NCBI GenBank assembly: GCA_024760905.1
Contig: CM045729.1
Coordinates: 77,305,050 to 77,369,049 of the forward strand
Direction: 5' to 3'
Length of the DNA stretch: 64,000 bases
Source of the DNA: Plotosus lineatus
Lineage: Eukaryota; Chordata; Actinopteri; Siluriformes; Plotosidae
Made by a program: the position numbers and the translations under genes. Numbering within the stretch: position 1 is the first letter of the stretch; every line of letters begins with the position of its first letter. The notes beneath the pieces are model-generated. The model was given only the letters and a program-made list of their open reading frames with translations, ran no database searches and was not told where the DNA came from. Shown piece by piece: positions 44,212 to 54,683 of this stretch.

Positions 44212-45259
44212 CAGACGCTCACCGACTTACGTTTTTAATTGGATCAGGATGGCCGAACGTAAGTTGAAAGTGAACGTAAGTTGTTACAGTGACGTATGAT
44301 GTATGACGTGTGAGGTATGACGCTCATACTGTACTTTACATCTATAAATACCATTACCGTGTCTCATAAAACACTCCTAAATCAATTATTATAAACATAA
44401 CGTTGTAAAATAATATCAAATATATCAAATAATATCAACATTAATTTCAAATAAATTAAATTTAAGCAAAATAATTTCAAATTGATAAATTTTAATCAAA
44501 TTCACTCATCAAATATCAAATACAGTATCAAATATAACCTTTAACATTCTCTATGATGCGATCTTTCTGTTTGTAAATGGTTCCGATGGTCGACGGATGG
44601 TCACATGACATGAAGCTGAGCTGAATCACATGACATGAAGCTGAGCCGACTCACTTTACATGAAGCTTAAAACAGCCAATCAACGCTTACAATATGTGAG
44701 GCGCTCAATACCGAAAGTAGTGCACTCGCTGAAAGTAGTTTACTTGCTTGAAACAAAGTGCGGGTTATGCGGACTTCCGGCTTTCAAGTAAGCAAGGGCT
44801 TCGTTGAACTCGTTTAGTACTCAGCCTGCACTGTGAATCACCAGCAGAGCAGAGAGTTCTCTCTTTCAGGTTTTCATATTACAACTCTCTTTGCTTAACT
44901 GAGTATGCATGGTAGATTGTGCTGATCCGAGCAGATAGTTAATTCATCTCTGTGTATGAGACTTGCACCCATGCTAGTAGGCTTACGCTTCTGACCAACC
45001 ATATTTGCTTAGGATTACAAAAGTCCGCAAAACAGTGTAAACACAAAGATCACAGAGACGACATCTTAACACAAGGGTAACACACTATAAAATTGAGTTT
45101 ATATATATATATATACACACTCATTTGTAAACAATGAATGCAGCATCATTACGTCAGCGTACTACGTAGGTACGTCTAAACTTAAAATTTGACTTGTTTA
45201 AAAAAAAAATAAAAATTGAAAAAACGTAAAATGGATGAATGTAAGTTGGGGAGTGTCTG
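44212..45259 (+). mobile_element. Tig2 copy 1, 1.05 kb
   Basis: Left end 'cagacgctcaccgacttacg' and right end, reversed, 'cagacactccccaacttaca' are inverted repeats with TA outside (44210-44211 and 45260-45261). 'cgaacgtaagttgaaagtga' lies just inside the left end. The interior is AT-rich with a GC-richer centre (44740-44830) and has no ORF. A reverse-oriented copy is at 58.4 kb. Confidence 0.85.
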
Positions 45260-45390
45260 TAGTAACATCTTGTAAATTATAAGCATATATTATAAATTAT
45301 AAACTGGTTGTAAATTACAAACAGTGGGCAGTGGTGGTCAGGTAGATAGGGCGCTGGATCGCTGATCCTAAGGTTGGGGGTTTGAGTCCC
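45260..45390 (+). repeat. AT-rich flank plus SINE head, shared with 58.3 kb
   Basis: 45260-45322 ('taacatcttgtaaattataa', 'ggttgtaaattacaaacagt') and the SINE head 45325-45390 ('gggcgctggatcgctgatcc' to 'gagtccc') match, in reverse, the sequence 58332-58405. The SINE is cut at 'gagtccc', where a Tig4 segment begins. Confidence 0.8.
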
Positions 45391-45827
45391 TTACCAGAAG
45401 CTAGAGAAGATGCAGGACGTTTGAGTGATATCGAAGGACTTAAACAATAATTTAAAATACACTTAAAAAAAAAAGTGAATTGGCAGTGGTGGTCGAGTGG
45501 TATAGGGCGCTGGATCGCTGATCCAAAGGTTGGGGGTTCGAGTCCCACTCTCCACAAGGTTGTCACTGTCCCCCCCAGTGGAGCTAACTGGGTTATCAAA
45601 GGCCGGCCATGTCTCTCACTGTCTATGGTGTGAGGCATGTAAAAGAACCATTGCTGACTTTCGACAAGAGTAGGCTGCAATGCCGTCAGCGTGTTTCCGT
45701 CCTGCGATGGCCTGGCGAGCTGTCCAGGGTGTACTCTGCCCTTGCCCGAAGTTGGCTGGGATGGGCACCAGCCTCCCCGCGACCCAAATTAGGATTAAGC
45801 GGGTACAGAAAATGAACTGAAAAAAGT
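45391..45827 (+). repeat. duplicated block: Tig4 segment plus SINE-A
   Basis: Nearly identical to 13760-14211: the Tig4 piece 'ttaccagaagctagagaaga', the A-run, 'aaaagtgaatt', and a full SINE-A (45482-45819) ending with the same 'aaaaaagt' duplication. The A-run is 10 here versus about 22 there. The block was copied after the SINE had inserted. Confidence 0.9.
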
Positions 45828-46161
45828 TCATCATCATCATTTTCTGTACCCGCTTAATCCTAACTTGGGTCACGGGGAGGCTGGCGCCCATCCCAGCCAA
45901 CTTCGGGCGAGGGCAGAGTACACCCTGGACAGCTCGCCAGGCCATCGCAGGCCGGAAATCATGCTGACGTGTTGCAGCTTCTCTTGTCGAAAGTCAGCAA
46001 TGGTTCTTTTACCCGATCCTCACACCATAGACAGTGAGAGACATGGTTGCCATTTGATAACCCAGTTAGCTGCACTGGGAGGACAGTGACAACTTACGGT
46101 GAGTGGGGCTTGAAACCCCAACCTAAGGATCAGTGATCCAGCAGCTACACCACCACTGCCC
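45828..46161 (-). mobile_element. SINE-A copy, tail-to-tail with its neighbour
   Basis: Complete on minus: '(tca)n' tail end at 45828, tail A, body, head to 'accaccactgcccgg'. It faces the plus-strand SINE-A at 45482-45819 across about 8 bp, making an inverted repeat of roughly 335-bp arms. Confidence 0.95.
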
Positions 46162-46964
46162 GGTATGATAAACTGTTTAGATTAAATATTTTTACATTAT
46201 GATAAAAATTAGACATTATTATAGAAATCAGTTCACACAAATATCTGTGGGTGGGTAGGTGGGGTTTACAACTAGCATTTATGCTCTGATTTGTACTGCC
46301 CAGAATGCAATCCTCACACCAAGCCTACTTAAATCATAACTGTACTGACAAATTAGGATTTGGCAACTGTTTTAAGAAAATTATATGCTGAAGTTAGATA
46401 GAAAGACTGAACATTCAAGGCAAAAAAGAATTATGTTAGCAAATGACTGTTCTGTCCATTTTAGTGTTTTCATAAATACCAAGTTACCGAAAACCTTTCT
46501 CGAGTTCCTTTTACAGCATCGAAACCAGTCTGCACCTCCTTGATTTCGTAAGGCAATAGGGTACTTGGCAAGTCACTCTTGCACTGAAAATGAAACTTCC
46601 CTCACAGAGGCAAACTGACAGGTGTGGGTGCACTGAAAGTCATAACCACAATCCTACACACAAGCTGCTCAGGCCACTGGGTAGTTCTTCACTGATGGAA
46701 CAGCAGGGAAATCTGGCATAAACCTGCATGACTGAGCAGCCCTTTTTTTGTCATGCACTGCTCACCGCCATAGCATAAGAAAGGGACTAAAAAAGATGGT
46801 CAAAATATGGTGGGCTTCATCCTTCCATGAGCCAGCAACCCCTGGCTCTCAAGGACCCTGAATTTACAGTCAAAAATCAAAGAAAATGGTAAGAAATGCT
46901 CCTTTAACTCTTGTAGCTCATCTTCATGAGGCACGCATTCATGAGCATCAACTCCGCCAAAGAT
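46162..46964. other. no recognisable feature
   Basis: No repeat family recognised with confidence; the last part may be a decayed 5' region of the LINE that follows. Confidence 0.35.
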
Positions 46965-47656
46965 TAAAGGAGAATCCCATTGGTTGCCACTGAGCTTGCC
47001 GAACACAATGTCAACATTATAGCCCTAAGCAAAACTTGTCTTGCTCATGAGGGAGACCTCCTTCAAGAAGATTATTTGACCGTTGTTAGAATCATCACCA
47101 ATACCATGACCGACTCAGACAAACTGAGAATCTGTCTGGATCTTCACTGTGTTGTCAGTGCAGGACCAAAAGATGATAAGCTTTTCATCCTATGTGATTT
47201 CAGTGCTACGGTTGGGTCTGATAATGTTTCCTGGGCAGGAGAAGCTGGTCTTCCTATGCATAACAGAACAACATAAGTGCAACCTCACTCAAAGTTTCTG
47301 ACATCTTGTTGACCATGTGTTCCCCAAACAAACCGATAGAGAAGATGAACATGTAACATGTCAAAGTGATGACGTTTAACATTTATATCAAACCCAGAAG
47401 GTGTACTTGAGGCATAAAGCCTGCAAACACTCGCACTATGTCCAAGCTGAATAACAGAATTCCAAAACAGGACTTTACTAAGATAGACGCTGATCTTTTA
47501 AGCTCTGCAACCCTAGAAGTTCAAAATGTGAAAACTAGTTGAAAGAACCTTAAAGGGCTGACTTACAATTCGGCTTCACATAGACTGGGGCCTCTGACCT
47601 GTAACATCAACTGTTTTGACAGGAACGGATGGGAAATCCAGTTATTGTCTTAAAAA

Positions 47657-47981
47657 GGGTCAGTAGTGGCCTGTTGGTAAGGTGCTGGATCACTGATCCC
47701 AAGGTTGGGGATTCAAGCCCCACGCTCAATAGATTGTCACCGCTGCCGTCCCCCCATCCCCCCAGTGTAGCTAACTGTTGGCCATGTCTCTCACTGTCTA
47801 TGGTGAGAGGCATGTAAAATTGCTGACGTTTATCAAGAGTAGGCTACACAGCCGTCAGCGTGTCTCTGCCCTGCTGGTGAGCTGTTCACGGTGTACTCTG
47901 CCCTCTCTCAGAGTTGATTGAGATGGGTACCAGCCTCCCTGCAACCCTAATTAGGATCAGGTGGTTCAGAAAATGAATGAG
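47657..47981 (+). mobile_element. SINE-A copy with 11-bp TSD
   Basis: Head 'tggcctgttggtaaggtgc', body, tail A ending 'gtggttcagaaaatgaatga'. 'tgtcttaaaaa' at 47646-47656 and 47982-47992 is exact. Confidence 0.9.
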
Positions 47982-48061
47982 TGTCTTAAAAAACAGGTGT
48001 CTATACACCCAATCAACCTATGAACCATGGTCTTAAATAGGTAAGGGTACTGGCACCAATG

Positions 48062-48364
48062 TGGGGCCGGTGGCGTAGTGGTTAGGGTGTTGCTCTCATG
48101 ATTGGAAGGTTGTGAGTTCGAATCCCACTGAGACCCTCACTGTGCTAAGACCCCTGGGCAAGGTCTCAACCACAAGTGTGCCTCTGTTCATCCAGCAGTA
48201 TAAATGGGTACCAGTAAAAATATACTGGGAAGGTAACCTGTGATGGACTAGCATCCCATCCAGGGGGAGTTGAACTCCTGGTTGCTTCATGCTATGGAAA
48301 CTGGGGATAAGCACCGGCCTGATGAGCGACGAGGCTTGGGTGTAAAAACAGACTTACCTTACCT
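48062..48364 (+). mobile_element. SINE-2 copy, full length
   Basis: The best head in this family: 'ggggccggtggcgtagtggt' (A-box region) and 'gagttcgaatcccac' (B-box). Then 'tggacaaggtctcaa'-type body, 'cagtaaaaatatactgggaa' and the end 'cagacttaccttac'. Confidence 0.92.
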
Positions 48365-48728
48365 ACTGGCATCAACGCTGCTTAATCATATTTCCCTATG
48401 ATGTTAACTAATGAATTCAGTGAGGCGAATAATCAAAGGTCTCACAGGACAGTATTAGTGTTTTTGTTTTTTTTTTCCTAATATGAGGACTGTATTTCTC
48501 AACATTGGCAATAAAGAAGGCAGACAATGCAGTGTTAAATGGTTCACTTCTGCCTCTGCCAACTTTAGCCCCATTATCAACATGCAAAATACTGAGAAAA
48601 CATTTTTTGCACCAAGGAAACTCCAATAAACTCTACAGTGAGTCTGTCATTACTGCCAATGGTCAGACACTTAAAGTTGTGAAAATTTTTATTTGGTGGC
48701 ACACTATCCCGTAATTTTAACATTAATT

Positions 48729-49071
48729 CATTTTCTGAACCTTTTCATTCATTTTCTATTACTGATAAATCCTAATTAGGGTTGTAGGGAGGCTGGTGCC
48801 CATCTCAGCCAACTCTGGGAAAGGGCAGGGTACACTCTGGACTCCTCACCAGGCCATCACAGGGCAGAAATATGCTGACGGCTATGCAGCCTACTCTTGA
48901 CAAAAGTCAGCATTTTACATAAACCTCACACCAGACAGTGAGAGACATGGCCAGCCTTTGATAACCCAATTAGCTGCATTGGGGGACAGTGGCAACTTGG
49001 TGAGAGTGGAGCTTGAACCCCCGACCTTGGGATCAGTGATTCAGCACCGTTACCACCAGGCCACTACTGAC
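48729..49071 (-). mobile_element. SINE-A copy with about 17-bp TSD
   Basis: Complete on minus. Flanks 'gtaattttaacattaat' (48712-48728) and 'gtaatttgaacactaat' (49074-49090) are a diverged duplication, so this is an older insertion in the LINE relic. Confidence 0.9.
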
Positions 49072-49997
49072 TTGTAATTTGAACACTAATGAGGAGTTCA
49101 ATGCTAGCATTGCAAAAGTGCAATCAATACAATCAGACTCTGGGGCAGAAGGAGCAAATGCTTATCAACTTGGCATCAACAAGTTTGCAGGGCCTCTCCA
49201 CACTGTTGTATGCATGAGAAACATTGACTGTGTATCAGCATTATGCTAAGAAGCTTTACCATTTTTACACATTGCTATCAAAAAACTATTTAATATCAAT
49301 TGTCTGGAAAAAAAAATCCAGACATGAAGGTATGAGCCTATCGAGTACTATCTGGTATCCAGAACATCCTTATACAGTCTCATCTGCAATAAGTGGGTCA
49401 CATACTTACAGGACAATCAACTTCCAAAGCAGCTGCTTTCAGGAGAACTGCAACAAGGAATCCAGTCTCAAGGTGGCCACGACAAATGCCTCAAAGTTAC
49501 ATTAAAAGCTTCCTGGGAACAATTTGCAGCGCATCGATCAGAATGGCACCCCACTGTATCCAAAGGTTCAAGGCAATTTAAGTCAAATTAATCTGCTGCT
49601 GCGATGCAAAGGAAGCTTGCAAGGAAATCTATTGCCACCTGTTGCACAGATGATGACCCAAGGCTTGACTGCCTTACCTGCGGTTGCACTTTCTGAGCTT
49701 GGATTAGTCTCACAAGCCCGCTATGCTAACTCTTCTAGGGGAATATAAAAATAAGTGAAAAAGAAAAAGAAGAAAAAAAAAAGGAAAGACCATTTCAGTG
49801 ATTGGTGGTGGGAAATCTACTACCGGACTGTTGAGTAAAAACCAAAGATGTCATGCTTAGCCAGACGATACAACCTAACTTTAAACATTAGTCACAAGCT
49901 TGCAAGAGAATTTGCAAACTGACATAACACAATATTCAAGGCAGAATAAGTTCTACCTCTCATTTTTATTTATTATGTAAAATTAAACATTTGATAA

Positions 49998-50290
49998 GCA
50001 TTGGTAGCCCGGTGGTAAGGTGCTGGATTTCTGATTTCTAGGTCGTGGTTCAAGCGCCACTGTCATCGGCTGTCTCTGCTGGAACCCCAGTGGAACTAAT
50101 CGGGTTATCAAAGGCCGGCTATGTCTCGCACTGTCTGGTGAGAGGCAAGTTAAAAAAAAAAATGCTGACTTTCATCAAGAGTAGGCTGCATTTTGCCCAG
50201 GTTGTACTCTGCCCTCGCCCAGAGTCAACTGAGGTGGGAATCAGCCTCCCTATGACACTAATGAGAATTAAGTGATTCAGAAAATGAGTG
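49998..50290 (+). mobile_element. SINE-A copy, diverged
   Basis: Head 'tggtagcccggtggtaaggt', B-box-like 'ggttcaagcgcc', body with deletions, tail A ending 'tgattcagaaaatgagtgaa'. Confidence 0.85.
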
Positions 50291-50311
50291 AATGAAAGAA
50301 ATAATCATTTG

Positions 50312-50855
50312 GTTGTGGTGACTTAGTGGTTAATGTCATACATTACTAATTGGAAGGTAAGCGGTTCAATCTCCACTGTCACCCCGGTTGCGCCCTTGGG
50401 CCACTCAACCCTCAATTGCTTAAGTTGGATAAAAAATTAATTTCATGTTTTTTTAATTTCATTTTCTGTAACCGCTTAATCCTAATTAGGGTCACAGGGA
50501 GGCGGACGCCCATCCCAGCCAACTCCAGGTGAGGGGAGAGTACACCCTGGACAGCTCGCCAGACCATCGCAGGGCGGAAACATGCAAACGGCTTTGTAGC
50601 CTACTCTTGTCGAAAGTCAGCAATGGTTCTTTTACTGCCTCATACCATAGACAGTGAGACACATGGCCGGTCTTTGATAACCCAGTTAGCTGCACTGGGA
50701 GGGGACAGTGACAACCTTCTGAAGAGTGGGGCTTGAACCCCCAACCTTTGGATTAGCAATCCAACGCCCTATACCACTAGACCACCACTGCCCCTTTGTA
50801 TAAAAATGGTAATTGTAAGTCGCTCTAAAAAATACTGGAAATGTAAAATTGTTGT
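50312..50855 (+). mobile_element. SINE-3 copy interrupted by SINE-A
   Basis: The 5' part (50312-50449) has 'gtgacttagtggttaatgtc' and 'aagcggttcaatctcc'. The 3' part (50795-50855) has 'taattgtaagtcgctctaaa' and 'ctggaaatgtaaa'. Both match the widespread fish tRNA-derived SINE whose tail reads 'taagtcgctctggataag'. The SINE-A at 50450-50794 separates them. Confidence 0.8.
50450..50794 (-). mobile_element. SINE-A nested in SINE-3
   Basis: Complete on minus: 'ttctgtaaccgcttaatcct' to 'ctagaccaccactgccc' on plus. The host SINE-3 resumes exactly after it. Confidence 0.92.
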
Positions 50856-50970
50856 ATATCTGATTGAGGAATTCTTCGAAGTGCTTTTGTACGATGAAGA
50901 GTGTTAATAATGTATAGATTTTTTTTTTCCTTTTTTGTGCAGTGAGTCATGGACCACCACACTTGATTTA

Positions 50971-50971
<1 letters not shown>

Positions 50972-51043
<72 letters not shown>
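50972..51043. repeat. (CA)n microsatellite
   Basis: Perfect CA repeats, then 'atatatgtatat' and a second short CA run to 51078. Confidence 0.95.
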
Positions 51044-51048
<5 letters not shown>

Positions 51049-51079
51049 GTATATATTTATATATACACACACACACACC

Positions 51080-51587
51080 ATATTCGATGTAATATGCGCC
51101 CTGCTCCAAAAAGAGCCCCCCAATGTTTTTGATCTTACGTTTAATAACCGCCCATGTGTACTGGGAGCAAAATCGTAGATCAAATTTACCAAGTCGTCGT
51201 TCGGGCCCTTCCCACCAGGGCGTCTTTGTTAGCTGGGATGCGGCTCACTGCCTACCATAGCATGTTAGCTCTGCTTAGTTATACACGCCCGAAGATACGC
51301 CGATCTTATAGCTGTAGTAGTCGACCGGTCGTAGAGAAGCCAGAGAAGACGCACAGTGTTTGAGTGGTATAGAGCTTAACTTGTAATTAAAAAAAGAGGT
51401 TCATTGACAACTTGTGCGCGAATGAAGAAAAAAGGGCAGGACATCAGCTCAACCAATCAGGAGAAAGGAGGACAGCCATTGGCTGAATTTGAATCACGTG
51501 CCAGTTGCTCGGCAGTCAGTGAATACTCAAACCGTGGGTGCAAAACCGTGACTAGTGAATATTATTTTACAATGTTATATGTATATA
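51080..51587 (+). repeat. diverged Tig4-like sequence
   Basis: 51340-51520 has 'gagaagccagagaagacgca', 'gtttgagtggtatagagctt', 'aaccaatcaggag' and 'gccattggctgaatttgaat', matching Tig4 at reduced identity. The left portion (51080-51330) is not recognised. Confidence 0.5.
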
Positions 51588-51619
51588 TCTTCTTCTTCTT
51601 GTCCTTTCAGCTTTTTCCT

Positions 51620-52894
51620 TCAGGGGTTGCCACAGCGAATCATCTGCCTCCATCTCACCTGATCCTCTGCATCTTTTACTCTTACACCAACTGCCTTCAT
51701 GTCCTCCTTCACCACATCCATGAATCGTCTCTTTGGTCTTCCTCTCGGCCTTCTGTCTGGTAGTTCTAACCTCAACATCCTACTACCAATATACTCACTA
51801 TCCCTCCTCTGTACATGTCCAAACCATCTCAATCTAGCCTCTCTGACTTTGTCTCCAAAACCTCTTACATGTGCTGTCCCTCTGATGTGCTCATTCCTGA
51901 TCCTATCCATCCTCGTTACTCCCAAAGAGAACCTCAACATTTTCATCTCTGCTACCTCCAGCTCTGCCTCCTGTCTTTTCCCCAGGGCCACTGTTTCTAA
52001 ACCATACAACATTGCTGGCCTCAACACCGTCTTGTTTGCTTTTCCTTTCATTTTTGCCGATACCTTCCTATCACACATCACACCGGACACTTTTCTCCAA
52101 CCATTCCAACCAGCCTGCACATGCTTCTTCACCTCTTTTCCACACTCTCCATTGCTCTGGATTGTTGATCCGAAGTACTTGAAATCCTCCACCTTACTTA
52201 TCTCTGCTCCTTGTAACCTCACCGTTCCTGTTGGGTCCTTGGCATTCATACACATGTATTCTGTCTTACTGAGGCTAACCTTCATTCCCCTCCTTTCCAG
52301 GGCATACCTCCACCTCTCTAGGTTTTCCTGCACTTGTTCTCTGCTCTCACTGCAGATCACAATGTCATCTACAACCATCATAGTCCATGAGGATTCTTGC
52401 CTAACCTCGTCTGTCAGCCTGTCCATCACCATAGCAAACAAGAAGGGGCTCAGAGCTGACCCTTGATGCAGTCCCACCTCCACCTTGATCTCTTCTGTCA
52501 CACCTACAGCACACCTTACCACTGTCTTACATCTCTCATACATGTCCTGAACCACTCTAACATACTTCTCAACCACTCCAGACTTCCTCATGCAATACCA
52601 CAGTTCCTCTCTCAACACCCTGTCATATGCTTTCTCCAGATCCACAAAGGCACAATTCAGCTCCTTCTGACCTTCTCTGTACTTCTCTTTTAACATCCTC
52701 AAGGCAAACATTGCATCTGTGTTGCTCTTTCTTGGCATGAAACCAAACTGTTGTTCACAAACACTGACCTCTGCCCTTAGTCTTGCTTCCACTATTCGTT
52801 CCCATAACTTCATCGTATGGCTCATCGACTTTATCCCTCTGTAGTTTCCACAACTCTGCACATCTCCCTTGTTCTTAAAAATGGGCACCAGCAC
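51620..52894 (-). CDS. LINE reverse transcriptase plus C-terminal domain, 424 aa open frame
   Basis: The longest genuine ORF in the window. Residues 2-11 'LVPIFKNKGD'; 83-91 motif A 'FVDLEKAYD'; 141-153 'GLHQGSALSPFLF'; 174-180 'VVDDIVI', where the family normally has FADD (both catalytic aspartates are kept, but F and A are changed). The C-terminal 'ARLRWFGHVQRRDSEYIGSR' and 'RRPRGRPKRRFMDVVKEDM' are shared by all copies, ending CGNP instead of CGDP. The protein would prime cDNA synthesis at a nicked target and may also act on SINE RNAs with a matching 3' end. It is the 3' part of a longer ORF; upstream frames are broken, so no full protein is made. The first codon shown is not a natural start. 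Confidence 0.85.
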   Translation of the reverse strand: MLVPIFKNKGDVQSCGNYRGIKSMSHTMKLWERIVEARLRAEVSVCEQQFGFMPRKSNTDAMFALRMLKEKYREGQKELNCAFVDLEKAYDRVLREELWYCMRKSGVVEKYVRVVQDMYERCKTVVRCAVGVTEEIKVEVGLHQGSALSPFLFAMVMDRLTDEVRQESSWTMMVVDDIVICSESREQVQENLERWRYALERRGMKVSLSKTEYMCMNAKDPTGTVRLQGAEISKVEDFKYFGSTIQSNGECGKEVKKHVQAGWNGWRKVSGVMCDRKVSAKMKGKANKTVLRPAMLYGLETVALGKRQEAELEVAEMKMLRFSLGVTRMDRIRNEHIRGTAHVRGFGDKVREARLRWFGHVQRRDSEYIGSRMLRLELPDRRPRGRPKRRFMDVVKEDMKAVGVRVKDAEDQVRWRQMIRCGNP

Positions 52895-53220
52895 ACTTCT
52901 CCTCTATTCCTCTGGCATCCTCTCACTCTCTAAGACCTTGTTGAATGTTATTGTCAGGAAATCAACTGCTACCTCTCCGAGACGCTTCCATACCTCCACC
53001 GGTATGTCATCAAGGCCAACTGCCTTTCCATTCTTCATCCTCTTCAGTGCCCTCCTCACTTCACCCTTACTAATCTTTGCTACTTCCTGGTCCTCAACAG
53101 TCACCTCTTCTACTCTTTTTTCTCTTTCATTTTCCTTATTTATCAGCTCTTCAAAGTACTCTTTCCATCTTCCCAGCACATGTCTGTCATCAGTCAATAC
53201 ATTTTCCTCTCTGTCCTTGG

Positions 53221-54550
53221 TCACAATAACTTGCTGCATGCCCTTGCCATATGATGCCTGTCATCATATGCCCTCTGTTTGGCCTTTGACACCGCTACCT
53301 TTGCCTTCTGCTGTGTCTCCCTGTACTCCTGTTTACTCTCTTCGGTCCTCTCTATGTCCCATTTCTTCTTAGCTAACCTCTTCCTTTGTACACACTCCTG
53401 CACTTCCTCATTCCACCACCAAATCTCCTTATCTCCTCTCCTTCCAGATGACACACCAAGTATTCTCCTACCTGTCTCCCTGATCACATTAGCTGTAGTT
53501 GTCCAGTCATCTGGAAGCACTTCCTGACCACTCAAAGCCATTTTCAACTCCTCCTTGAAAACAACACAACACTCCTTTTTCAGCTTCCACCACTTTGTCT
53601 TCTGCTCTGCCTTTGACTTCTTCGCCTTCCTCACCATCAGCGTCATCCTGCACACCACCATCCTATGCTGTTTGGCAACACTCTCACCCGCTACTACTTT
53701 GCAGTCACTGACTTCCTTCAAATTACATCGCCTACACAAGATGTAGTCTACCTGTGTGCTCCTACCTCCACTTTTATAAGTCACTCTATGCTCCTCTCTC
53801 TTCTGGAAGAAAGTATTCACCACAGCCATTTCCATCCTTTTTGCAAAATCTACCAACATCTGTCCTTCTGCATTCCTCTTCTGGATACCAAACCTGCCCA
53901 TCAATTCCTCGTCCCCTCTGTTTCCTGCACCAACATGTCCATTGAAGTCTGCCCCAATGACTACTCTTTCATCTCTGGGGGTATTCTGCCTCACTTCATC
54001 TAACTCGCTCCAGAATCTCTCCTTCTCTTCTAGCTCACATCCTGACTGTGGGGCATAAGCACTAACAACATTGAACATCATGCCTTCAATTTCTAACTTG
54101 AGACTCATCACTCTGTCTGACACTCTTTTCACTTCTAGAACATTCCTGACAAACTCCTCCTTCAAGATGACTCCTACTCCATTACTTCCCATCCACACCA
54201 TGAAAAAACAGCTTAAACCCTGCTCCTATGCTTCTAGCCTTGCTACCTTTCCACCTGGTCTCCTGAACACACAGTATGTCCACCTTCCTCCTCTGCATCA
54301 TGTCAGCCAGCTCTCTACCTTTTTCTTGCATTGTTCCAACATTCAAAGTCCCTACTTTCAGTTCTAGACTCCTGCCTTTCCTCTTCTCTCTCTGCCTACG
54401 GGTACGCCTCCCACCTCTCCTTCTTCGACGTCTTCGACCAACAGTAGTCCAATTTCCATCAGCACCCTGTTGGTTAACAACACTGATGGTGGTCGTTGTT
54501 AACCCGGGCCTCGACCGATCCCGTATGAATTTTATTGATATGACTCGCAT
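53221..54550 (-). pseudogene. LINE AP endonuclease and linker, frameshifted
   Basis: The N-terminal part (54550-54182) has 'KVGTLNVGTM' and 'ILCVQETRWKGSKARSIGAG', with the metal-binding glutamate in QETRW. A frameshift near 54190 leads into 54201-53221 (326 aa), with 'VVSAYAPQSG' at about residue 47, 'GADFNGHVG' at 83-91 and 'VDYIL' at 150-154, all endonuclease motifs, then 'GVSSGRRGDKEIWWWNEEV'. The endonuclease nicks target DNA to start reverse transcription. A deletion near 53250 removes part of the connector before the reverse transcriptase. Apart from these two breaks the sequence is intact, so this copy is younger than those at 31.7 and 35.9 kb. Confidence 0.9.
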
Positions 54551-54683
54551 GTTTTATTTGGTATTTGTTTTACACCGGATGCCCTTCCTGACGCAACCCT
54601 CTGCATTTATCCGGGCTTGGGACCGGTGTGAGGGAGAAACACTGGCTTGTGCCCCTCCCTCACAGCTGCATTATTTATATATA

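Larger units (their letters stand above)
46965..49755 (+). pseudogene. third LINE lineage, relic split by three SINEs
   Basis: Three separated pieces read in the same order as a non-LTR element. About 46970-47640 has an endonuclease fragment ('ELAEHNVNIIALSKTCLAHE', 'KLFILCDFSATVGSDN'). About 48480-48720 has an RT piece ('ADNAVLNGSLLPLP', 'ITANGQTLKVVKIF'). About 49091-49755 has the RT end and C-terminus ('TVYQHYAKKLYHFYTLLSKN', 'ELQQGIQSQGGHDKCLKVTL' in one frame). SINE-A (47657), SINE-2 (48062) and SINE-A (48729) separate them, and their target duplications show that they inserted into it. It belongs to a lineage distinct from the RTE-type LINE; I cannot name the clade with certainty. Many frameshifts; inactive. 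Confidence 0.75.
51588..54670 (-). mobile_element. RTE-type LINE, near full length, best-preserved copy
   Basis: About 3.1 kb. The 5' end near 54670 reads, on minus, 'tgtgagggaggggcacaagc' and then 'gggttgcgtcaggaagggca'. The 3' end is 'ggcaacccctgaaggaaaaa' plus (AAG)n at 51588-51600. Order: endonuclease N-terminus (54550-54182), rest of endonuclease and linker (54201-53221), connector (53239-52904), reverse transcriptase and C-terminus (52894-51620). Only a few frameshifts and one deletion near 53250 break it. It lies 13 bp from a Tig1 copy. Confidence 0.95.

Noticed and set aside
51699..52466. 255-aa plus-strand ORF, and similar ORFs at 33011-33493, 37010-37804 and 52869-53372
   Set aside because: These are antisense shadows of the LINE reverse transcriptase and endonuclease reading frames.
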